Source of the DNA: JBJXFY01 sp046155815
GTDB lineage: Bacteria; Verrucomicrobiota; Verrucomicrobiia; Limisphaerales; CAIMTB01
DNA: 29,420 bases
Direction: 5' to 3'
NCBI GenBank assembly: GCA_046155815.1
Contig: JBJXFY010000337.1
Location: 1-29,420, forward strand
The notes under the pieces are model-generated. The model saw only the letters and a list, made by a program, of their open reading frames with translations, made no database searches and was not told where the DNA came from. How positions within the stretch are numbered: position 1 is the stretch's first letter; the number at the start of each line of letters is the position of its first letter. The position numbers and the translations under genes were made by a program. Below are positions 23,331 to 29,420 of this stretch, in pieces.

Positions 23331-24137
23331 TCAGTCACCGCCCGCAACCATTCGAGACCCGGCGGTCCGCGACCGTTCCGTGACGATTCCGCGGCGGCTC
23401 GCGAGGATGAACTCTGCGAACTCCCTCGCCAGTCCGCTGCAGCCGCCGTCCAAGGCCGCCTGTGCCGCCTTCCGGACGGTGCTCCCTCCACGGAAGACCG
23501 CGGTGTACACCCGCCGCAGCGCCAGCCGTTCCTCCGCGGAGAGGCCGGCGCGCCGCAGCCCCACGACGTTGAGGCCGCACAGGCCGTTGCCGCCCCAGGC
23601 GATGGTTGCCGGCGGCAAGTCCTTCGAGATCGCGGAACCGGCCTGCATCAGCGCGAGCGTGCCCACGCGGCAGAACTGGTGCACCATGCAGTTGCCCGAG
23701 ATGAACACCCGGCTGCGCACCTCGACGTGGCCGGACAGCAGCGCCCCGTTGGCAATGACGTTGTGGTCTCCCACGCGGCAGTTGTGCCCGATGTGGCTGT
23801 GGACCATCAGCAGGTTGAAGCTTCCGATCACCGTGTCCTCCTCCAGGTGGTTCGAGCGGTGGACCGTGACGTGCTCGCGGAAGACGTTGCCCTCGCCGAT
23901 CCGCAGGCGCGTGGGCTCGCCGCGGTGCTTCAGGTCCTGCGGCGCACCGCCGATCACGCAGCCGGCGTGGAACTCGTTGCGCGGCCCGGCCAATGTCCCG
24001 CCAAGCAGGAAGGCCCCAGGCCCCACGCGGCAGCCCGCGCCCAGCTCGACGCCCGCCTCGATGACCGCGCCAGGTCCGACCTGCACGTCCGGCCCCAGCT
24101 GGGCACGTGGATCAACGATGGCCGCGGGATGGATCAA
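23331..24137 (-). CDS. lpxA: Acyl-ACP--UDP-N-acetylglucosamine O-acyltransferase
   Basis: 268 residues, catalysing the first step of lipid A synthesis in the cytoplasm. The N-terminal two thirds form a left-handed beta-helix starting MIHPAAIVDPRAQLG. GAPQDLKHRGEPTRLRIG and NVFREHVTVHRS are diagnostic, and the catalytic His is His118 in HSHIGHNCRVGDH (equivalent to His125 of E. coli LpxA). GLNVVGLRRAGLS and the C-terminal helical region are intact. REHVTVHRS differs from the usual REFVTINRGT but lies in the expected place. The gene stands apart from other lpx genes, divergent from lspA, and converges on the porin terminator. Confidence 0.95.
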   Translation of the reverse strand: MIHPAAIVDPRAQLGPDVQVGPGAVIEAGVELGAGCRVGPGAFLLGGTLAGPRNEFHAGCVIGGAPQDLKHRGEPTRLRIGEGNVFREHVTVHRSNHLEEDTVIGSFNLLMVHSHIGHNCRVGDHNVIANGALLSGHVEVRSRVFISGNCMVHQFCRVGTLALMQAGSAISKDLPPATIAWGGNGLCGLNVVGLRRAGLSAEERLALRRVYTAVFRGGSTVRKAAQAALDGGCSGLAREFAEFILASRRGIVTERSRTAGSRMVAGGD

Positions 24138-24170
24138 GCCGCGCGGATGAAGCGGCGCTCACCGGGGCCG

Positions 24171-24186
24171 GGGAAAGCTTTTTCCC
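24171..24186. promoter_or_regulatory. AT-rich dyad in lpxA-lspA divergent region
   Basis: GGGAAA-gctt-TTTCCC is a perfect 6-bp dyad in GC-rich surroundings, 33 bp upstream of the lpxA start and 80 bp upstream of the lspA start. It resembles the palindrome at 17293-17304 in another divergent promoter region and may be an operator or promoter element. Confidence 0.3.
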
Positions 24187-24266
24187 GCGGAAGTTCGGTG
24201 GGCCGCCGGCATGTTTTCGTTTGAAGCGCGCAGCCTTCCGGCCCCACGTTCCACCCGCCCTCGCGC

Positions 24267-24824
24267 ATGGCTTCCCGCGCCCGCAACCGGATCATCCTGC
24301 TCGCCCTTGGCGTGTACGCGCTGGACCAGCTCACCAAATGGGCCGTGGTGCGCCGCCTCCCCATCGGCGCGGAGGCCGAGGTGGTGCCGGGCTTCCTGAA
24401 GCTCGTCCACTGGGGCAATACGGGCGCAGCCTGGAGCCTGTTTCACGGGAACAACTTCGCCCTCGCCGCCGTGTCGGCCGTGGCGCTGGTGCTGATCTAC
24501 CTGGCCCGGCACCACTTCGAGGTCCACACGCGCACCGGGCAGGTCGCCATCGGTCTGATCTGCGGCGGCATCGCCGGCAACCTGACCGACCGCCTCGTGC
24601 ACCACCATGTCGTGGACTTCCTGCGCTTCTACCTGATCCGGCGTGACGGCGAGGAGGTCGGCTTCCCCGCGTTCAACGTGGCGGACACCGCGATCTGCGT
24701 GGGCGTGGGCCTGGTGCTGCTGCTGACGTGGCGCGGCGAGCCGCAGGAAAAGCCCGGCCCGCAGGAGGCCGCGGCAGCCACCGGCACCCCGCTGCAGACG
24801 GAGTCCGAACGGCCGGGCGGCTGA
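24267..24824 (+). CDS. lspA: Lipoprotein signal peptidase (signal peptidase II)
   Basis: 185-residue inner-membrane aspartic protease that removes signal peptides from prolipoproteins. All family motifs are present: DQLTKW in the first helix, NTGAAWSLF, GGIAGNLTDRL with catalytic Asp108, VVDFL, and FPAFNVADTAICVG with catalytic Asp140. Four hydrophobic segments fit the known topology. The C-terminal tail after the last helix (about 25 residues, rich in Glu, Pro and Ala) is longer than in E. coli and probably cytoplasmic. The ATG giving MASRARNRII is the natural start. It is divergent from lpxA. Confidence 0.96.
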   Translation: MASRARNRIILLALGVYALDQLTKWAVVRRLPIGAEAEVVPGFLKLVHWGNTGAAWSLFHGNNFALAAVSAVALVLIYLARHHFEVHTRTGQVAIGLICGGIAGNLTDRLVHHHVVDFLRFYLIRRDGEEVGFPAFNVADTAICVGVGLVLLLTWRGEPQEKPGPQEAAAATGTPLQTESERPGG

Positions 24825-24862
24825 AGGTGGGCCGGCCGGGTACGCCGCTCCGCCGCGCGGGT

Positions 24863-25030
24863 GGGGCATCGCTGCGGTGATGCCTCATCTTTTCCGTCCG
24901 CCCGCGGACCCGCCGCGGCCGGGCGGCAAGCCGGCCAAGGTTGCCCTGGTGGCCCTCATGCGGAAGCTCGCCGAACTGGCCAATCGCCTCCTCTGGGATC
25001 CCGCCTTCACCCCGCCCCCTGAACCCCAGA
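24863..25030 (+). mobile_element. Degenerate right end of an IS110-family element (copy 2)
   Basis: Read on the plus strand the segment encodes GGKPAKVALVALMRKL followed by AELANRLLWDPAFTPP, a clear match to the C-terminal end of IS110-type transposases. A one-base loss in a C-run, relative to copy 1, shifts the frame past the TGA that ends copy 1. The last 21 bases (25010-25030) are identical to copy 1, after which the copies diverge completely, marking the element end 12 bp short of the stop codon of the convergent ATPase gene. The left part is a 10-bp hairpin (GGGGCATCGC/GTGATGCCTC with a TGCG loop). The open frame here (24877-25089) is not a gene. Confidence 0.62.
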
Positions 25031-25042
25031 CCAAGACCGTGG

Positions 25043-26530
25043 CTACCGCCGCTTCCCGCCAAAGATCCCCCCCAGCAGCCCGCGCATGATCTCGCGCGTG
25101 ATGGTGCTGCCCATCGTCCGCGCGGCGCTCTTGGCCATCGTGGTCGCGATGGACTCTGGCTGTCGGCCGGGGGACCGGGGCTTCGGCTCCCGGCCCAGTG
25201 GCACGACCTTCGGACCGCCGGCTGAGGAGGCTTCCACGACGGGCGGCGCGGCATGCGCGGCGGCGAGCTTTTCGTAGGCGGACTCGCGGTCGAGCATCTT
25301 CTCGTACACGCCGGCCACGACGCTCGACTGCAGGAGCTGCCGCCGCTGCTCCGGCGTGATGGGACCAAGCTGGCTGCGTGGCGGGCAGACCTTCACGTGT
25401 TCGACGACCTCCGGCTGGCCCTTCTCATCGAGGCAGGACACCAGCGCCTCGCCCACGCCGAGGCTGGTGAGGACTTCCTCCGTGTTGAGCTTCGGGTTCG
25501 GGCGGAAGGTCTCGGCGGCGACGCGCACGGCCTTCTGGTCGCGCGGGGTGAAGGCGCGCAGGGCGTGCTGCACGCGGTTGCCGAGCTGGCCCAGGACCTT
25601 GTCCGGCACGTCCTGCGGGTTCTGCGTCACGAAGTACACGCCCACGCCCTTCGAGCGGATGAGGCGCACGACGAGTTCGATCTTTTCGAGCAGCGCGTCC
25701 GGCGCGTCGGTGAAGAGCAGGTGCGCCTCGTCAAAGAAGAACACGAGCTTCGGCTTCGGCACGTCGCCAACCTCCGGCAGGTTCTCGAACAGCTCGGAGA
25801 GCAGCCAGAGCAGCATCGTGGCATAGACCTTCGGCGCCATCATGAGCCGGTCCGCGGCCAGGATGTTCACCACGCCGCGGCCTTGGGCATCGGTCTGGAG
25901 CAGGTCGTCAAGGTTCAGCGCCGGCTCGCCGAAGAACTGGTCGCCGCCCTGCTGCTCGAGGGTGAGCAGGCCGCGCTGGATGGCGCCGAGGCTGGCGGCG
26001 GAGACGTTGCCGTGGGTGGTGGTGATGTCCGCCGCGTGCTCGCCGGTCCACTGGATCATCGCGCGGAGGTCCTTGAGGTCGAGCAGGAGCAGGCCCTGCT
26101 CGTCCGCGAGCCGGAAGACGAGGTTCAGCACGCCGGCCTGGGTCTCGTTCAGGTTCAGGAGGCGGGCGAGCAGCAGCGGCCCCATCTCGGAGATTGTCGC
26201 GCGCAGGGGATGGCCCTGCTGGCCGAACACGTCCCAAAGCGTCACCGGGCACGCCGCAGGCGTGAAGTCCTCGACGCCCAGCTCCTTCGCGCGCTCGACG
26301 ATCTTCGGTTTCTGCCCGCCGGGCTGGCTGAGACCGGCGATGTCGCCCTTCACATCCGCCACGAACACCGGCACGCCGCGCGCGCTGAAGCCCTCGGCCA
26401 AAGCCTGGAGCGTGACCGTCTTGCCCGTGCCGGTGGCTCCGGCGACGAGGCCGTGGCGGTTGGCAAGGGAAGGCAGGAGGTACACGGGGCGCTCTCCGCG
26501 ACCGACAAAAATGGGTTCGGGATTCGGCAT
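25043..26530 (-). CDS. HerA-like/DUF853 ATPase (YjgR family)
   Basis: 495 residues. The Walker A motif GATGTGKT (residues 31-38) follows the typical opening YLLPSLANRHGLVA. Walker B is KLVFFFDEAHLLF (Asp267, Glu268). VFVADVKGDIAGLSQPG, YFVTQNPQDVPDKVLGQLGNRVQHALRAFTP and DQKAVRVAAETFRPNP (each present) are hallmarks of the DUF853/YjgR group of HerA/FtsK-like ATPases. The C-terminus ends in a Gly-rich basic segment (MRGLLGGIFGGKRR). No partner nuclease (NurA) is adjacent, so a DNA-end-processing role is not supported by context. The biological role of the family is poorly known. The ATG start lies directly before the first conserved segment. Confidence 0.92.
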   Translation of the reverse strand: MPNPEPIFVGRGERPVYLLPSLANRHGLVAGATGTGKTVTLQALAEGFSARGVPVFVADVKGDIAGLSQPGGQKPKIVERAKELGVEDFTPAACPVTLWDVFGQQGHPLRATISEMGPLLLARLLNLNETQAGVLNLVFRLADEQGLLLLDLKDLRAMIQWTGEHAADITTTHGNVSAASLGAIQRGLLTLEQQGGDQFFGEPALNLDDLLQTDAQGRGVVNILAADRLMMAPKVYATMLLWLLSELFENLPEVGDVPKPKLVFFFDEAHLLFTDAPDALLEKIELVVRLIRSKGVGVYFVTQNPQDVPDKVLGQLGNRVQHALRAFTPRDQKAVRVAAETFRPNPKLNTEEVLTSLGVGEALVSCLDEKGQPEVVEHVKVCPPRSQLGPITPEQRRQLLQSSVVAGVYEKMLDRESAYEKLAAAHAAPPVVEASSAGGPKVVPLGREPKPRSPGRQPESIATTMAKSAARTMGSTITREIMRGLLGGIFGGKRR

Positions 26531-26567
26531 GGGGCGGCTGTAGCCGAAAGCGGGGCGCGGCTCAATC

Positions 26568-26590
26568 CCCGGCCGCGGATCGCGGCCGGG
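26568..26590. repeat. Perfect 10-bp inverted repeat upstream of the DUF853 gene
   Basis: CCCGGCCGCG and CGCGGCCGGG flank a 3-nt GAT centre, 38 bp upstream of the DUF853 start codon. It may be an operator or an RNA hairpin in that gene's leader. No T-tract is present. Confidence 0.4.
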
Positions 26591-26600
26591 AACGGATGGA

Positions 26601-26719
26601 TTGAACGAAACCGCCCTCGCGGCGTCGAAGGATCAGTCTGGTGGACGGCGCTCTGGGTTTGGGGCGTCGTTCTCATGGCGCGGCCGGAGCGGGAAGGAGA
26701 CACCCGTTCCGGCCTTTTT
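26601..26719 (+). ncRNA. Candidate small RNA ending at an orphan terminator
   Basis: The gap 26531-26737 contains no open frame of note, yet holds a strong plus-strand terminator while both flanking genes are on the minus strand. A transcript from a promoter near TTGAAC (26601-26606) to the T-run at 26719 would be about 80-120 nt. The -10 element is not convincing, so the 5' end is a guess. No match to tRNA, 6S, SRP RNA or RNase P RNA was recognised. Confidence 0.3.
26682..26719 (+). terminator. Orphan rho-independent terminator on the + strand
   Basis: GGCCGGAGCGGG pairs with CCCGTTCCGGCC over 12 positions, with one G-T wobble, across a 9-nt loop, and five T follow at 26715-26719. On the minus strand the T-run becomes an A-run ahead of the stem and nothing U-rich follows, so it does not suit era. 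No plus-strand gene lies upstream. Confidence 0.7.
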
Positions 26720-26737
26720 CGTGTCGCGCCGGGCGCT

Positions 26738-27622
26738 TCATCTCGCCAGCTCCGGCTCCACCACCACATCCAGCTCCAGCTCCACCGGGCAGCCGAAGCG
26801 ACGGCGCAGTTCCGCGCGCGCGGCGTGGCGGATGCTGCGGATCTTTTTCGCGCCGATGCCGATGAGCATCCGCTGGTAGCGGTCATTGGCCGCCAGCACC
26901 GATGCGAGCACCCGGAGCGCGGGCCGGCCCTCGGCGTCGCGGACTTCCTCCACCAGGCCGACCTCCACATCCGTGCGGTACGGCACCTCGTCGTCCGTGC
27001 GCAGGTACACCTGCTCGCGGATCAGCTCGCCGATCTGGAAGGAGCGGTGGGCGTTGGTCAGCTCGTCCGGCGGGTACAGTGGCGGGCCTTCCGGCAGGCG
27101 CGCGATCACGGCGGCCAGCAGGCGGTCCAGGCCCGTGCCGGCGAGGGCGGACACCTCGATGACCTCCGCATAGTCCGCCGCCAGCGCGAGCCACCGGTCC
27201 CGGGCCGGCTTCTCCGGAACGTCCGCCTTGCTCAGGCAGAGCAGCCGTGGCTGCACCACGCCGGCCAGCGCCTTGCGCACCATCCGGTCCTCGGGGCCGA
27301 TCGGCCGCGTCGGGTCGGCCACATGGACCACCACGTCAATGTCCTGGAGCGCCTTCCGCGCGCGTTCGTGCAGGCGCTCGACGAGGCGGCTGGCGTGGGT
27401 CTTGAAGAAGCCCGGCGTGTCCACGAACGCCGCCTGCCCCTCCGGCCGGTGGACGACGCCGTGGACGGGCTGGCGCGTCGTCTGCGGCTTGGGCGTGACG
27501 ATGGAAACCTTCGCGCCGACGAGCGCGTTGAGGAGCGTGGACTTGCCGGCGTTCGTCCGGCCCACAAGCACGGCGAGGCCGGCGCGGAACCCGGGAGGAG
27601 CGGTCGTACTCAAGGCGGACAT
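26738..27622 (-). CDS. era: GTPase Era
   Basis: 294 residues from the ATG of MSALSTTAPPGFRAGLAVLV, close to the usual Era length. The GTPase domain has G1 GRTNAGKST (from residue 21), the Era-specific QTTRQPVHGV, G3 DTPGF (68-72) and G5 SAL. G4, usually NKxD, reads SKAD (131-134). The C-terminal KH domain is recognisable (RMLIGIGAKKIRSIRHAARAEL in two parts), but its GxxG loop reads GIGA (255-258). Era binds the 3' end of 16S rRNA and assists 30S maturation. The frame stays open 46 codons further upstream (to 27760), with a Pro/Gly/Ser-rich sequence judged non-coding. Confidence 0.93.
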   Translation of the reverse strand: MSALSTTAPPGFRAGLAVLVGRTNAGKSTLLNALVGAKVSIVTPKPQTTRQPVHGVVHRPEGQAAFVDTPGFFKTHASRLVERLHERARKALQDIDVVVHVADPTRPIGPEDRMVRKALAGVVQPRLLCLSKADVPEKPARDRWLALAADYAEVIEVSALAGTGLDRLLAAVIARLPEGPPLYPPDELTNAHRSFQIGELIREQVYLRTDDEVPYRTDVEVGLVEEVRDAEGRPALRVLASVLAANDRYQRMLIGIGAKKIRSIRHAARAELRRRFGCPVELELDVVVEPELAR

Positions 27623-27633
27623 GGACGAATCCA

Positions 27634-27664
27634 CCGACGGCAACCCAGGAAACGAAGCCGTCGG
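27634..27664 (-). promoter_or_regulatory. Dyad in the era leader region
   Basis: CCGACGGC and GCCGTCGG flank a 15-nt spacer, 12 bp upstream of the era start codon. It could be an operator or a leader hairpin. The 218-bp region between era and the DUF2237 gene shows nothing else clear. Confidence 0.25.
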
Positions 27665-27840
27665 GGGCGCCGCGCCCTCCGGGTGTCCTGATTCTCCGTC
27701 CTTCGTTCCCTTCGCGGGCCGCGGTGAATTGGCTCTGCCGTCGCCGGATTCGGGCATCACCGGATCAGGCTAGTCCGGTGCGGGCCGCGGAGGAAGGGCT
27801 CATTGGCGCGGCCGGGCAGGCCGGCTACCCTCCCTGCGCC

Positions 27841-28206
27841 ATGCCGACCAACGTCCTCGCCGCGGAGCTCCAGTGCTGCTGCAAACGCCCGCTCACCGGC
27901 TTCTACCGCGACGGCTACTGCCGCACCGGGCCGGGCGACCACGGCGTCCACACGGTCTGCGCGCAGGTGACGGCGGAGTTCCTCGAGTTCAGCCGCCGCC
28001 ACGGCAACGACCTGACCACGCCGCGGCCCGAGTACGACTTCCCCGGCCTCAAGCCCGGCGACCGCTGGTGCCTGTGCGTGGAGCGCTGGCAGGAGGCGCT
28101 GCGGGCCGGCTGCGCGCCGCCGGTGATCCTCGCCGCCACGCACGCGGCGGCGACGGAGTTCGTGACCTTCGACGAGCTGAAGGCGCACGCGCTGGCCGAA
28201 AGGTGA
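27841..28206 (+). CDS. DUF2237 family protein
   Basis: 121 residues, the usual size for this family. The conserved phrases are all present: CCCKRPLTGFYRDGYCRTGPGD near the N-terminus (in two parts), GVHTVCAQVTAEFLEFS, GNDLTTPRPEYDFPGLKPGD, RWCLCVERWQEAL and PPVILAATHAAA. Several conserved cysteines (CCC, YC, VC, CLC) suggest a metal-binding or redox role, but no function is established for the family. It is predicted to be cytoplasmic. The start ATG directly precedes the first conserved block. It is convergent with the cytochrome gene, only 17 bp apart. Confidence 0.93.
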   Translation: MPTNVLAAELQCCCKRPLTGFYRDGYCRTGPGDHGVHTVCAQVTAEFLEFSRRHGNDLTTPRPEYDFPGLKPGDRWCLCVERWQEALRAGCAPPVILAATHAAATEFVTFDELKAHALAER

Positions 28207-28226
28207 AGGACGTGCGCGTCCCTTCA
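28204..28226. terminator. Hairpin joining two convergent stop codons
   Basis: TGAAGGACG pairs with CGTCCCTTCA (one bulged C) around a TGCG loop. The first arm begins with the stop codon of the DUF2237 gene and the second ends with the complement of the stop codon of the cytochrome gene. It may act as a shared bidirectional 3' end; there is no T-tract. Confidence 0.35.
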
Positions 28227-29420
28227 ATCCAGCCCAAACGCCGCCTCGCGGCTCTCCAGCTTCACGACGTCGGGCACCTGCTTCGGGTCGAGGCGCACGA
28301 GGGTGCGGTGGGTGCCAGGGCTGAGTTCCACGGTCGTCGTGCCCGGGCCACCGGCCTTCTTTCCGCCCACCCACAGCTCCGCGCCCGGCCCGGCCGTGAG
28401 CGTGAAGGACACCGGGCCGGCCTGGCTGACGGTGACTTCCGTGGCGGCGTAGAGCGCGAGCTTGCCGGTCCAGAACTGCGCCTGCGTCGCCTCCGCAATC
28501 ACCGCGCGCGGCAGCGTGCCGCGCACGAGGGAGGTCGTGGCGGTCCAGCGCCTGTCCGTCCACGGCGCGGTCAGCGGCCACAGCTCGTTGCCCGCCTGCG
28601 CGTCGGTGTGGACGGTCTGGGCCAGCCGCCAGCTCCGCGCCACGCCGCCGCGGCTGGCATCGAAGTCGCCGGGCTTGCCCAGCCGGGACAGGAAGGCCAC
28701 GAGGTCGAGGGCGTCCTGCTCCGGCAGCGGGTCGAGCAGGCCGGCGGGCATCAGCGAGAGCGCGCCCTGCTCGCGGCGGGCGATGTTGTTCTTCGCGATC
28801 ACGACCTCCTGGTTGGCGGCGTTGCGCAGGACGATCTCCTCGGGCGTCTCGCGCGCCGGCGTGCCGCTGAACTCGAGGCCGTCCTTGGTCTCGATCACGA
28901 CCGAGTGGTAGCCCTCCTTGATCTTGGCCGAGGGCTGAAGCAGCGCCTCGACGAGGTAGTCCGCCGGCGCGCTGGCGCCGATGCTCGTCATGTCCGGCCC
29001 CACGCGCCCGCCCGCGCCGCCGATGGCGTGGCACGTCACGCAGGCCAGCTCCGGCCGGCGATAGACGAACTCCCCGCGCGCCGGGTCGCCCTGCGCCAGC
29101 GCGCGGGCGGCGAAGTCCCGCAGCATCTCGGCGGAAAGCTGCCGGGCGTCCACGCTGATGCCGCCCGCCTGCGCGAAGGCGGCGGCGAGCTCGACGTCGT
29201 TGCGGCCGCCCTCGCGCGCGGCGCGCAGGCCGGCACGGGCGGTGGGTTCGGGAAGCTCGGCGCCGGCCAGCGCGTCCCGCAGCGGGCCGGCGGAGCCCTT
29301 CAGGCTGAGCGCGGCGCGCCAAAGTTCGAGGGCCGCGGCCTCGTCCGCGACCGCGCCGCCGGCCGCGACCACGGCGGGGAAGCAGCGGCCGGGATCGAGC
29401 GCGGCCAGCGTGACGGCGGC
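28224..29420 (-). CDS. PVC-type heme-binding cytochrome c protein, C-terminal part
   Basis: The last 398 residues of a larger protein whose start lies beyond the window; the frame is open to base 29420 and the GTG at 29372 is internal. The first visible 90 residues are Ala-rich helical repeats, HEAT-like. The heme-binding domain of the Planctomycete/Verrucomicrobial type (TIGR02603) follows: RGEFVYRRPELACVTCHAIGG with the CxxCH heme site (in two parts), GRVGPDMTSIG, the phrase SAKIKEGYHSVVIETKDG, and AANQEVVIAKNNI. The last about 120 residues are a beta-rich domain of the PA14/carbohydrate-binding kind (ELWVGGKKAGG, TTTVELSPGTHRTLVRLD). Full-length members usually carry a membrane-bound dehydrogenase-like propeller at the N-terminus. 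It is a secreted or periplasmic protein. Confidence 0.9.
   Translation of the reverse strand, partial: AAVTLAALDPGRCFPAVVAAGGAVADEAAALELWRAALSLKGSAGPLRDALAGAELPEPTARAGLRAAREGGRNDVELAAAFAQAGGISVDARQLSAEMLRDFAARALAQGDPARGEFVYRRPELACVTCHAIGGAGGRVGPDMTSIGASAPADYLVEALLQPSAKIKEGYHSVVIETKDGLEFSGTPARETPEEIVLRNAANQEVVIAKNNIARREQGALSLMPAGLLDPLPEQDALDLVAFLSRLGKPGDFDASRGGVARSWRLAQTVHTDAQAGNELWPLTAPWTDRRWTATTSLVRGTLPRAVIAEATQAQFWTGKLALYAATEVTVSQAGPVSFTLTAGPGAELWVGGKKAGGPGTTTVELSPGTHRTLVRLDPKQVPDVVKLESREAAFGLD

Noticed and set aside
24877..25089. 70-codon open frame with an IS110-like C-terminus
   Set aside because: It starts inside a hairpin, lacks the catalytic part of the transposase and is frame-shifted past the ancestral stop; treated as an element remnant.
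25253..27691. 812-codon open frame on the + strand
   Set aside because: Antisense to the DUF853 ATPase and era; it also runs through the orphan terminator. No recognisable protein sequence.
1..29420. tRNA, rRNA, CRISPR array, phage or complete insertion sequence
   Set aside because: Looked for T-loop sequence, conserved rRNA blocks, regularly spaced repeats and phage or full transposase genes; none were seen by eye.

Overview
The window is about 29.4 kb of GC-rich, densely coding DNA from a Gram-negative bacterium, very probably a member of the Verrucomicrobiota (perhaps near Limisphaerales/Pedosphaeraceae; this lower rank is a guess). The markers are a PVC-type heme-binding cytochrome domain, a secreted DUF1080 protein, secreted PQQ-like and PD40 beta-propellers, a GYF-PrsW fusion and GxxExxY and DUF2237 genes. 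LpxA, a beta-barrel porin and LspA show an outer membrane with lipid A. Shine-Dalgarno motifs are rarely visible and several genes start with GTG or TTG. No tRNA, rRNA, CRISPR array or intact insertion sequence was seen.

Layout. 1-2.0 kb (+): 5'-truncated glyA and an orphan HupE/UreJ-like permease. 2.0-9.5 kb (-): a PQQ-like propeller, a PspC-domain peptide, a roughly 1,016-residue PD40 propeller, a WYL regulator and a hexose-phosphate mutase. 9.6-13.7 kb (+): a tightly packed run of thiD, a GYF-PrsW intramembrane protease, a DUF1080 protein, an ECF sigma factor, a 98-residue single-pass membrane protein and a Spy/CpxP-like periplasmic protein. 13.8-13.95 kb: a degenerate IS110-type right end. 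14-17.2 kb (-): AddB-like nuclease, divergent from glnB (P-II), which is followed on + by archaeal-type phosphoglycerate mutase, a GxxExxY gene framed by imperfect inverted repeats, and a sugar nucleotidyltransferase. 20.3-23.3 kb: gamma-carbonic anhydrase (-), an MBL-fold hydrolase (+), and a porin with a strong terminator (+). 23.3-24.8 kb: lpxA (-) and lspA (+), divergent. 24.86-25.03 kb: a second IS110 remnant in opposite orientation. 25.0-27.6 kb (-): a HerA/DUF853 ATPase and era. 27.8-28.2 kb (+): DUF2237. 28.2 kb to the end (-): the C-terminal part of a PVC-type cytochrome protein.

Most of the window is housekeeping. The parts worth most attention are: (1) a candidate membrane-stress circuit, in which a PrsW-like protease is probably co-transcribed with an ECF sigma factor, a short candidate anti-sigma factor and a Spy-like sensor; (2) a one-gene unit (GxxExxY) bounded by roughly 30-bp imperfect inverted repeats; (3) two inverted IS110-derived fragments that share a sharp right end and a hairpin conserved through compensatory changes; (4) a strong rho-independent terminator on the + strand with no + strand gene upstream, suggesting an unannotated small RNA beside era.
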